A DNA stretch of 64,000 bases from NCBI GenBank assembly GCA_965204915.1, contig OZ242023.1:5084001-5148000 (forward strand), read 5' to 3'. The DNA comes from HK1 sp965204915 (lineage in GTDB: Bacteria; Pseudomonadota; Gammaproteobacteria; HK1). A program made the position numbers and the translations under genes. Positions 24,325 through 34,609 of the stretch are shown here, piece after piece (within the stretch, counting starts at the first letter, position 1; every line of letters begins with the position of its first letter). The notes below the pieces were generated by a model that saw only the letters and a program-made list of their open reading frames with translations, did not search any database and had not been told where the DNA came from.

Positions 24325-25623
24325 CTACGCTGAATCGCCAAGCGACCGCGCCAGCGGTCGCCGGTCGCCGCTCGCCACGTTGAAGACGCCGGCGTTGAGC
24401 TCGTCGATGACGCCCTTCAGACCGTGCTCCCCGAACAGCTCGATCCCCTTGCCGGCAAAGTTCAGGATCGAGAGGGGCGGCTCGAAGAGGTCGTCGAGGC
24501 GAACGCGCCCGGTGGCGATGCCGCGGTTCTTGAGCAGGGACACATAGGTCGCCTGGTCGGCGGTGAGCGAGCGGGAGACGAGCCAGGCCCGGAACGTCTC
24601 CTCGATCTTCTCCTCGCGGCTCTTGATGCGCAGCCTGCCCAGCGCGACCCGGATGAAGTCGATCAGGGTGCCGCCCGGCTCGCGGTAGGCGCGGCGCAGG
24701 TTCTCCTCGTTGAAGTAATGCTCCGGCCGGTTGAGGCGCCGGGCAAGGGTGTCTTCCTCACCGGGAGAGAGCCGTTCGCCGTCCCGGACCTTGCGCAGCA
24801 GCGGATCTTCCGCCGCCCGCGATCGAACGGCTTCCTGCCACTCGCTCACGTACTGCGCCTTGTCGATCCGCTCGCCCTCGGGACCGACCTCGACGTAGGT
24901 GACCGCTTCGAGCCATTCGTCTTCCAATCCGAGCTCGACGAGATTGCCCGGTGGTTCCGGCGGGGCGGGTGGGCGGTCCGGCGCGCGTCCGCCGCCCGTG
25001 CCGGTGAAGACGTCCGTGTCGCTGTCGTTGAAGTACCGGTGGTTGCGGAAGAAATCGTAGATGACGAACTTGCGTTTGCCGATGTGGGGAGCGGTGCGCG
25101 TGCCACGCCCCCGCATCTGCTGGTAGAGGATGGGGCTGCGCACGCGCCGGCAGAGCACCAGATGCAGGACCTCGCGGCAGTCGAAGCCGGTATCGAGCAT
25201 GCCCACGCTGACCGCGACCATCGGGTAGAGCTCGGTCTTGAATTTTCGGATGAGGGCGTCGGGATCGGCGACGTCGGAGGTGACGACTTCGGCGTAGCGG
25301 CCCTGGTGCTCGGGGTGCAGCTCGTTCAGGTATTGGGCGAGACGCGCGGCGTGATGCTTGGTGATGGCGAAGACGATCGCCTTGCCCGGACCGGGCTCCT
25401 GGCCGGGGGCGAGCTCCCGGTACTGCTCCCAGGCGAGACGGTCGAACTCCCGCATCATGAGACGGTTCGTCGCCTCGTTGGTCCACCGCCGCTCGAAGGC
25501 GGCCGGATCGTAGTGCTCGTCGTCGACGTCGGCGCCCTCGGCCGCTATCTCGGTGATGCCGGCCGCGAAACGGTACGGGACGAGGAATTCGTCGCGGAAG
25601 GCGTCCTGTATCGCGTAGCTGAA
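24325..25623 (-). pseudogene. 3' half of type I restriction subunit gene hsdR
   Basis: The frame is open from 25623 (a TGA precedes it directly) to the stop at 24325, about 432 codons. It begins FSYAIQDAFRDEFLVPYR and contains helicase motif V-like SVGMLDTGFDC, motif VI-like QMRGRGTR and the EcoEI-type C-terminal domain (EHYFNEENLRRAYREP, LFEPPLSIL). The N-terminal nuclease domain and Walker A/B half of the helicase are missing. The break is 42 bases past the end of icmF, so a deletion or rearrangement joined the two. An internal ATG at 25458 could still give a 377-residue product without nuclease activity. Confidence 0.85.
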
Positions 25624-25665
25624 TCAGGCTTTTCCGAGTCGCACCCTGATCCCTCGGCCCCTGTT

Positions 25666-28600
25666 TCACATGTTCCGCCGGTACTGCCCGCCGACCTCGA
25701 ACAGGGCGTGCGTGATCTGCCCGAGCGAGCAGCAGCGCACCGCGTCCATCAGCACCGCAAAGACGTTCTCCTCCCGCATCACCGCATCGCGCAGGCGGTC
25801 GAGGGCGGCCGGGGCGGCGTCCGCGTGGCGGGCGTGGAACGCGGCCAGGCGTTCGAGCTGGCGCTCCTTCTCGTCTTCGGTGGAGCGGGCCAGGTCGATG
25901 GCCGTCTCCTCGGGTGGAGGAGCGGGGTTGAGGAACGTGTTCACCCCGACGATGGGAAGGGATCCGTCGTGCTTCTTCCGCTCGTAGAAGATCGACTCGT
26001 CCTGGATCTTCCCGCGCTGGTAGCCCGTCTCCATCGCCCCGAGCACCCCACCGCGCTCCGAGATCCGGTCGAACTCCGCGAGCACCGCCTCTTCGACCAG
26101 ATCGGTGAGCTCCTCGATGACGAACGCCCCCTGGTTCGGGTTCTCGTTCTTCCCGAGCCCCCACTCCTTGTTGATGATCATCTGGATGGCCAGCGCGCGC
26201 CTCACCGACGCCTCCGTGGGCGTGGTGATCGCCTCGTCGTAGGCGTTGGTGTGCAGGCTGTTGCAGTGGTCGTAGCTCGCGATCAGCGCCTGCAACGTGG
26301 TGCGGACGTCGTTGAAGTCGATCTCCTGGGCGTGCAGGGAGCGCCCGGAGGTCTGGGCGTGGTACTTGAGCTTCCGGCTGCGCTCCCCGGCGCCGTACCT
26401 CTCGCGCATCGCCACCGCCCAGATCCGGCGCGCAACCCGTCCCATGACCGAGTACTCGGGGTCCATCCCGAAGGAGAAGAAGAAGGAGAGGTTCGGCGCG
26501 AAGTCGTCGACGTCCATGCCGCGCGCGAGGTATGCCTCGACGTAGGTGAAGCCGTTGGCGAGGGTGAACGCGAGCTGCGAGATGGGGTTCGCGCCCGCCT
26601 CGGCGATGTGGTAGCCGGAGATCGACACCGAGTAGAAGTTGCGCACGCGGTGGCGGATGAACCACTCCTGGACGTCGCCCATCACCTTGAGCGAGAACTC
26701 GGTGGAGAAGATGCAGGTGTTCTGGCCCTGGTCCTCCTTGAGGATGTCCGCCTGCACGGTGCCGCGGACGTTCGCGAGCGCCCACGACCCGATCTTCTCC
26801 GCCTCGTCCGCACCGGGCTCGCGCCCGTGCTCGTCCCGGAACCGGTCGAGCCGCTGGTCGATGGCCGTGTTCAGGAACATCGCGAGGATCGCCGGGGCGG
26901 GGCCGTTGATGGTCATGGACACCGAGGTCGCGGGATCGCAGAGGTCGAAGCCGTCGTAGAGGGCCTTCATGTCGTCGAGGGTGGCGATGGACACCCCCGA
27001 GTTGCCTACCTTGCCGTAGACGTCGGGGCGCCGCGCGGGGTCGAAGCCGTACAGGGTGACCGAGTCGAACGCGGTCGAGAGGCGCTTCGCGGCGGCGTGG
27101 GCGGAGAGCATCCTGAACCGGCGGTTGGTCCGGAACGCATCCCCCTCGCCGGCGAACATGCGCGAGGGGTCCTCGCCCTCGCGCTTGAAGGGGAACACGC
27201 CGGCGGTGTAGGGGAAGTGGCCGGGCAGGTTCTCCTTCATCAGGAATTCGAGGATCCGCCCCTCGTCCTCGAAGCGGGGCAGCGCGACCTTGGGGATGGA
27301 GGTGCCGGAGAGCGAGGTATGCCGCAGCGCGGTGCGGATCTCGCGCTCGCGGACGCGCACGACGTATTCATCCCCGGAGTAGGCCGCCTTCATCTCCGGC
27401 CAATGCTCGATCAGCGCGCGGGCGCGCGGGTCGAGGGCTTCGTCGCGGGCGCGTTCGAGGCGTCCCAGTCGTGCGAGGGCCGCCGTGCCGGGACCGGGCT
27501 TGCCCACCTCTCCTGCCCCGCCTGCTTCTCCCGCCCTGCCCGCTTCTCCCGTCCTTTCCGCTTCTCCCGCCCTACCTGTCTCTCCCGCCCTGTCCGTCTC
27601 TCCCGCCCTGTCCGCCTCTCCAACCCCTTCCGCCTCTCCGGCCTCCTCCAGAAGGCGCCGCGCCTCGCGCAGGTGCTGGCGCTCGCGGGCGATTCCCGTC
27701 TGCCGTTCGACGTCGGCGTGGTATCCGCGCACCGTCTCCGCGATCTCGGAGAGGTAGCGGGCGCGTCCGGTGGGGACGATGGCGCGGGTGCGGCTCCCCG
27801 CGCGCAGCATGGATGCCCTTGCGGCGCGCGAAGCGCTGCGCCCGGCCGGCGCCGGGAGCGCTCCGTCGTTCCAGCGCACCAAGCCGCGTTCCTTCAGGAC
27901 GGCGACCAGACGGTGGTAGAGCGCGGTCACCCCGTCGTCGTTGAAGCGCGAGGCGATGGTGCCGCAGACCGGCATGTCTTCGACCGGAATCGAGAACGCC
28001 TCGCGGTTGCGCTGCACCTGCTTGCCCACGTCGCGGAGCGCGTCCTCGGCCCCCTTGCGGTCGAACTTGTTGATGGCGACGAGCGCCGCGAAGTCCAGCA
28101 TGTCGATCTTCTCGAGCTGGCTCGCGGCCCCGAACTCCGGGGTCATCACGTACACCGGCACGTCCACGAAGGGAACGATCCCCGCGTCGCCCTGGCCGAT
28201 GCCGCTGGTCTCCACGATCACGAGGTCGAAGCCCGCGATGCGGGTCGCGGCGACGACGTCGGCGAAGGCGGCGGGGATCTCGCGGCCCGACGCCCGGGTG
28301 GCGAGGGAGCGCATGTAGACGTTCGGGTGGCCGATCGCGTTCATGCGGATGCGGTCGCCGAGCAGCGCCCCGCCGGTCTTGCGCCGCGAGGGGTCGATCG
28401 CGAGCACCGCGATGCGCAGCGAATCGCGCCGGTCGAGGCGCAGGCGGCGCACCAGCTCGTCGGTGAGCGAGGACTTGCCCGAACCGCCGGTGCCGGTGAT
28501 GCCGACGACCGGGGGCAGGGCCGGGGTCGCGGCGCGCTCGCGGAGCTTGTCGAGATCGGGGACCTTGTCGAGATCGGGGTGTGCGGCGAGCTCGGGGCTC

Positions 28601-29271
28601 GCGAGATGCTTGCGGAGCTCGTCGCGCCCGGGGATCGCGGGATCGCGGATCGCGACTCGTTCGCGGATGGCGGCCAGCATGGCGGGCTCGATGGAGCCGT
28701 CCTCGATGGCGGTGATGATCCGCGCCAGCGCACGGCGATCGCCGGCGGCGAGCCTGTCGGCGCTGTCCGCGGGAACGTCGCGGCGCCCGCCGGCCTCGCA
28801 GCGCGCGATCATGTCGTCGATCATGCCGCGCAGGCCCATGGCCCGGCCGTCCTCCGGCGAGTAGATCCGGGTGACGCCGTGCGCGTGCAGCTCCCGCACC
28901 TCCTCGGGGATGATCACCCCGCCGCCGCCGCCGAACACGCGGATCGAAGAGCCGCCGCGCTCGCGGAGCATGTCCACCATGTACCTGAAGTACTCGACGT
29001 GGCCGCCCTGGTAGGAGCTCACCGCGATCGCATGGGCGTCCTCGTCGAGCGCCGCGACGACGACCTCCTCCACCGACCGGTTGTGCCCGAGGTGCACCAC
29101 CTCGGCCCCCGCCGACTGGAGGATCCGGCGCATGATGTTGATCGAGGCGTCGTGCCCGTCGAACAGGCTCGCCGCGGTGACGAAGCGGACCCTGGCGGCG
29201 GCGCCGGCCTCGGGGGGATGCGCACCGGGGTGCGCGGTGCGGGGGTGAACGGCAAGGGCGGGCTCGGCCAT
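25666..29271 (-). CDS. icmF: Fused isobutyryl-CoA mutase (B12 domain + MeaB-type GTPase + mutase)
   Basis: A 1201-residue protein. Domain order: N-terminal B12-binding domain with DGHDASI (residues 38-44) supplying the cobalt-ligand His and a later FGGGGGVI loop; a MeaB-like G-protein chaperone domain with P-loop GTGGSGKSSL (about 258-267) and a NKFDRKG base-recognition motif; a linker; then the substrate-binding mutase barrel (about 620-1190) with VSISGYHIAEAGAN and LTLANG-type motifs. This is the IcmF architecture, interconverting isobutyryl-CoA and n-butyryl-CoA. The ATG at 29271 has GGAG upstream. Odd: the linker (about residues 546-587) is a hexapeptide repeat (G-E-x-x-R-A) from an 18-bp tandem array. 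Confidence 0.92.
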   Translation of the reverse strand: MAEPALAVHPRTAHPGAHPPEAGAAARVRFVTAASLFDGHDASINIMRRILQSAGAEVVHLGHNRSVEEVVVAALDEDAHAIAVSSYQGGHVEYFRYMVDMLRERGGSSIRVFGGGGGVIIPEEVRELHAHGVTRIYSPEDGRAMGLRGMIDDMIARCEAGGRRDVPADSADRLAAGDRRALARIITAIEDGSIEPAMLAAIRERVAIRDPAIPGRDELRKHLASPELAAHPDLDKVPDLDKLRERAATPALPPVVGITGTGGSGKSSLTDELVRRLRLDRRDSLRIAVLAIDPSRRKTGGALLGDRIRMNAIGHPNVYMRSLATRASGREIPAAFADVVAATRIAGFDLVIVETSGIGQGDAGIVPFVDVPVYVMTPEFGAASQLEKIDMLDFAALVAINKFDRKGAEDALRDVGKQVQRNREAFSIPVEDMPVCGTIASRFNDDGVTALYHRLVAVLKERGLVRWNDGALPAPAGRSASRAARASMLRAGSRTRAIVPTGRARYLSEIAETVRGYHADVERQTGIARERQHLREARRLLEEAGEAEGVGEADRAGETDRAGETGRAGEAERTGEAGRAGEAGGAGEVGKPGPGTAALARLGRLERARDEALDPRARALIEHWPEMKAAYSGDEYVVRVREREIRTALRHTSLSGTSIPKVALPRFEDEGRILEFLMKENLPGHFPYTAGVFPFKREGEDPSRMFAGEGDAFRTNRRFRMLSAHAAAKRLSTAFDSVTLYGFDPARRPDVYGKVGNSGVSIATLDDMKALYDGFDLCDPATSVSMTINGPAPAILAMFLNTAIDQRLDRFRDEHGREPGADEAEKIGSWALANVRGTVQADILKEDQGQNTCIFSTEFSLKVMGDVQEWFIRHRVRNFYSVSISGYHIAEAGANPISQLAFTLANGFTYVEAYLARGMDVDDFAPNLSFFFSFGMDPEYSVMGRVARRIWAVAMRERYGAGERSRKLKYHAQTSGRSLHAQEIDFNDVRTTLQALIASYDHCNSLHTNAYDEAITTPTEASVRRALAIQMIINKEWGLGKNENPNQGAFVIEELTDLVEEAVLAEFDRISERGGVLGAMETGYQRGKIQDESIFYERKKHDGSLPIVGVNTFLNPAPPPEETAIDLARSTEDEKERQLERLAAFHARHADAAPAALDRLRDAVMREENVFAVLMDAVRCCSLGQITHALFEVGGQYRRNM
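27509..27634. repeat. 18-bp tandem array in the icmF linker, about 7 units
   Basis: Seven head-to-tail 18-bp units with consensus CTCTCCCGCCCTGTCCGC on the plus strand encode a G-E-A/T-x-R-A hexapeptide on the coding (minus) strand. The array lies between the GTPase and mutase domains, where length change should be tolerated. Units differ at a few positions, so the array is not newly made. Confidence 0.85.
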
Positions 29272-29593
29272 GGCTTGCTCCAGTCCTGACCTTCGCGAGC
29301 GCGTGTGGCGGCATCCTGTGCGGGCGAGGCCCGGACGCCTCGCCGGCCGTGGTCCGCTACGCGGCGGCGCGCTCGCATCGTGAACCGTTGAAGGTTGCAC
29401 GCTAGTAGACGCATGCGCAAACGTCTACGGAGTCCCCGGTTGACTGGTACGCTACGATGAAGGGCCGCCGGAGCTTCATTCGTGCCTGGCTCGCGCCTCG
29501 CATCCCCTACGCCACGGGATGCGGCGGAACGTTCCGGGTGGACGGATCGAGATACGGTGTCATCGAAAACCCTTCCCGGCCAGGAGCGGACTC
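29272..29593. other. Divergent promoter region between icmF and ppk1
   Basis: No gene is supported here. It must hold promoters for both genes. The clearest structure is the inverted repeat at 29405-29428; a TTGACT at 29440-29445 resembles a -35 box for ppk1 but no convincing -10 follows at normal spacing. Confidence 0.5.
29405..29428. promoter_or_regulatory. Inverted repeat, possible operator
   Basis: GTAGACG and CGTCTAC form perfect 7-bp arms separated by ten bases, in the gap between divergent icmF and ppk1. The size and spacing fit a dimeric repressor site (TetR- or MerR-like), but a chance palindrome is possible. Confidence 0.35.
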
Positions 29594-32050
<2,457 letters not shown>

Positions 32051-32159
32051 TCGGGCTCCGGGCCTCCCGGAGGCAGTTCTGCCCGGGTCGGGCCGCCTGG
32101 GTCGACTCGTGCGGTGGGTTGGGCGGGCACCGGAACCCGCGAGGTTCTCCTCGGCGACC

Positions 32160-32547
32160 TCGGCAGCCTGATCGAGCCTTCGCAGCGAGCGTCGTCAGGG
32201 TGACGACGCCGACGACGTTGCTGATGTTTCCGCGGTAGAGGGGGAGCCGGTTGTAGCCGTGCCGGCGCACGAACTCGACCGTTTTCGCGGTCCTGGTCCT
32301 CTCGTCGATACCCGTGATCTCGGCCACCGGAATCATCGCCTCTCCCACCGTCGTCTCCGCGAAGCGGATGACCCGGCGGATCCGGCTGCGGTCGAAGGCG
32401 CTCACCGCCGAGGTGCGCTCGGCCATGTCGGCGACGGAGCGGATCAGCTCCCGGGTCATGAACGGCGTATGGCCCGCCGGCCGTACCCCCACCACGCGGG
32501 CGGCGAGCCGGGCGGCGCGCGAGAACCGGATCCATATCTTCGATACA
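32160..32547 (-). pseudogene. Relic of a CorC/HlyC-type CBS-domain membrane protein gene
   Basis: A minus-strand stretch reads RELIRSVADMAERTSAV, then RRVIRFAETTVGEAMIPVAE and FVRRHGYNRLPLYRGNISNVVGVV, which matches the hinge and first CBS motif of CNNM/CorC (HlyC) proteins. The N-terminal transmembrane DUF21 domain and everything after the first CBS half are missing; past about 32160 the frame runs into unrelated sequence. It is therefore a fragment. It occupies most of the 32051-32596 gap, in which I see nothing else. Confidence 0.7.
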
Positions 32548-32596
32548 GTATCGCCCTCACGCCTTCCACCACCCCATCGAACGAGGACCGGCAACG

Positions 32597-33199
32597 ATGT
32601 CCGACCCCATCGAGTTCTACTTCGACTTCTCCTCCCCGTACGGTTATCTCGCGAGCGAACGCATCGACGCGATCGCGGCCCGGCATGGCCGCGACGTCGC
32701 GTGGCGCCCCTATCTCATGGGCGTGGCGATGAAGGCCACGGGCTCCTCCCCGCTCGTGAACCGGCCGCTCCTGGGTGCGTACTCCAGGCATGACATGCAG
32801 CGCAGCGCGCGGCGTCTCCAAGTGCCGTTCAGGTTTCCCGAGCCCTTCCCGATCGCGACCGTCGCGGCCTGCCGCGCCGTGTACTGGATGGAGCGGACCG
32901 ACGCGAGCGCGGCCAAGCCCCTCGCGCAAGCGCTGTATCGCGCCTACTTCGCCGACGGCCGGAACATTTCCGAGCCCGACGTGGTCGCGGAGGTGGCGTC
33001 CGCCTCCGGGGCCGACCGCACCGCGCTCCTCGCCGGCATCCAGGAGCCCGCGATCAAGGATCGGCTGAAGGAAGTGACGAACGGCGCGGTCGAGCGCGGG
33101 GTCTTCGGCTCACCGTTCTTCATGGTCGACGGAGAGCCGTTCTGGGGCCACGACCGGATGGATGAGGTCGATCGCTGGCTCGAATCCGGCGGCTGGTAG
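32597..33199 (+). CDS. DsbA-fold 2-hydroxychromene-2-carboxylate isomerase-like protein
   Basis: A 200-residue thioredoxin/GST-kappa-fold protein beginning EFYFDFSSPYGYLASERID, the typical start of 2-hydroxychromene-2-carboxylate isomerases, with Ser in place of the redox Cys. The later segment GVFGSPFFMVDGEPFWGHDRM contains the conserved cis-Pro and the F-W-G-x-D-R ending. Members isomerise glutathione-linked aromatic intermediates in naphthalene-type pathways, but most genomic copies have no proven substrate. It may relate to the aromatic-degradation genes that follow. Confidence 0.82.
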   Translation: MSDPIEFYFDFSSPYGYLASERIDAIAARHGRDVAWRPYLMGVAMKATGSSPLVNRPLLGAYSRHDMQRSARRLQVPFRFPEPFPIATVAACRAVYWMERTDASAAKPLAQALYRAYFADGRNISEPDVVAEVASASGADRTALLAGIQEPAIKDRLKEVTNGAVERGVFGSPFFMVDGEPFWGHDRMDEVDRWLESGGW

Positions 33200-33281
33200 C
33201 CCTGATCCGGCAGGGGCGGAACCAGGGGCTTCGAAGCCCCCGCGAACCCGGGAATCGAGGGAAGCACGCGAGGCGCCGCCG

Positions 33282-33419
33282 ACCGCAAACCGGAGTAAAC
33301 GACCACCAACCGGGGCCGGTGCAGAGGTTGGCCAGGGTGGGTCCTCCGCACAAGACGAGGTAGATCTCGAGATGCGTGCGGAAGCGGTCGAGGAGAAACG
33401 TGTGGGCGCGTGCGAGTAA
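33282..33419 (-). pseudogene. Truncated second copy of a 2TM-domain protein gene
   Basis: Forty-six minus-strand codons read LLARAHTFLLDRFRTHLE, LVLCGGPTLANLCTG and PGWWSFTPVCG, closely matching the 2TM protein at 2518-2904 in its first helix and the turn. The second helix and the C-terminal tail are missing and the frame then leaves the family. No desaturase copy is next to it. The remainder of 33200-33515 has nothing I can support. Confidence 0.65.
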
Positions 33420-33515
33420 AGCGGTCCACCGGCCGTCGCCGCGGGCCGGGAAGATCACGGCCGGAACTGCCGGTACTTCATCGATCCGTCGCCCGCCGGA
33501 CTCGGGGCCGGCCCG

Positions 33516-34400
33516 TCACCCGTCCGGCCAGTACAGCCGGGCCGGGTTGTCCACCAGCACCTGCCGGCGTAGCGCGGGGGTGTCGCAGACGGCCATGATC
33601 CAGTCCACCAGCGCGCCGTCGTCCGGCATGTGGGACTTCATGTTCGGATGCGGCCAGTCGGTGCCCCAGAGCGTCCGTTCCGGTGCGATGCGCAGGAGCT
33701 CGCGGGCGACCGGCGCCACGTCGGTGTAGGGCGGTCCGGCCCGCGACAGCCGTTCCGGGCCGCTGATTTTGACCCAGAATTTCCCGTCCCCGGCCAGCAG
33801 GTCGCGCAGCAACCGGAAGGGCCTCGACTCGACGCCCTGCTCCACCGGCGCGCGGCCCATGTGGTCGATGACCACCGGGACCTCGATGCCCCGCAGGAAG
33901 GGCGCCAGATCCTCCAGATCCTCGGCGTCGAAATAGACGACCACGTGCCAGCCGAAAGGCTCGATCTTGCCGAGAATCGTGCGGTAGACACCCAGGGGCT
34001 TGCCGCCCCCGAGCCGCTTGACGAAGTTGAAGCGCACCCCGCGCACGCCGGCTTCGTGCATCTCCGCGAGCTCGGGCTCGCTCACGTCTTCCGCGACCAC
34101 CGCCACGCCGCGATAGTCCTCGCCCCCGCTACGTAGCGCATCCACCATCGCCGCGTTGTCCGTGCCGTGGCAGCTCGCCTGCACGACGACCGCCCGCGAG
34201 AAGCCCAGGTGCCGGTGGCGCCGGAACAGCGTCTCCTTGGGGGCGTCCACCGGCACGTAGGTACCGGTGGGCGAGAACGGAAACCGGGCCGCCGGCCCGA
34301 AGACGTGGCAGTGCGCGTCGCAGGCGTTCGGGGGCGGCGCCTCGGCCGGCTTCCGGGGATCCGGATGGAAGGCCAGATAGCCGGGGGTGATCGCGGCCAT
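33516..34400 (-). CDS. ligI: 2-pyrone-4,6-dicarboxylate lactonase-like amidohydrolase
   Basis: A 294-residue amidohydrolase_2 TIM-barrel enzyme. The N-terminal metal motif is DAHCHVFGP with its paired histidines, VVIDHMGR is the mid-barrel His, and WGTDWPHPN near the C terminus holds the catalytic Asp. This layout is typical of LigI, which hydrolyses 2-pyrone-4,6-dicarboxylate in protocatechuate/gallate 4,5-cleavage. AGGAGG lies five bases before the ATG at 34400; an in-frame start at 34424 is less likely. It is the last gene of the leftward lig operon. A related 4-sulfomuconolactone-type hydrolase is an alternative. Confidence 0.82.
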   Translation of the reverse strand: MAAITPGYLAFHPDPRKPAEAPPPNACDAHCHVFGPAARFPFSPTGTYVPVDAPKETLFRRHRHLGFSRAVVVQASCHGTDNAAMVDALRSGGEDYRGVAVVAEDVSEPELAEMHEAGVRGVRFNFVKRLGGGKPLGVYRTILGKIEPFGWHVVVYFDAEDLEDLAPFLRGIEVPVVIDHMGRAPVEQGVESRPFRLLRDLLAGDGKFWVKISGPERLSRAGPPYTDVAPVARELLRIAPERTLWGTDWPHPNMKSHMPDDGALVDWIMAVCDTPALRRQVLVDNPARLYWPDG

Positions 34401-34489
34401 GCGGTCCTCCTGCTGCGCCGTCACGTCGGCCCCCCGCGTCCGGGCTTCGTTCCCGGCCGCCGAGGACCCGCGTCCTGCCGGCTCCGAAT

Positions 34490-34609
34490 CCTGTCAGCCC
34501 CGTGCCTGTCAACCCTGTGCCTGTCAGCCCCGCGCCTGTCAGCCCCGTGCCTGTCAGCCCCGCGCCTGTCAGCCCCGTGCCTGTCAGCCCCGTGCCTGTC
34601 AGCCATGGC
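34490..34609. repeat. 15-bp tandem array, about 8 units, between sulfatase and ligI
   Basis: Eight head-to-tail units of CCTGTCAGCCCCGTG or one-base variants run from 34490 to about 34609. The stop codon of the sulfatase lies in the last unit; each unit carries a TGA (TCA on the plus strand) in the sulfatase phase, so copy-number change would not lengthen the protein. Units are too short and too adjacent for CRISPR. Confidence 0.9.

Noticed and set aside
25458..25623. Intact hsdR beginning at an internal ATG
   Set aside because: The in-frame sequence upstream of that ATG is clearly still HsdR, so the gene is a truncated fragment, not a short natural gene.
24424..29289. Very long plus-strand open frame of about 1600 codons
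   Set aside because: It is the antisense of icmF and hsdR; in high-GC DNA the complement of a strongly biased gene stays open. The minus strand has recognisable domains and the plus frame has none.
34490..34609. CRISPR array
   Set aside because: Units are 15 bp with no spacers; it is a simple tandem repeat.
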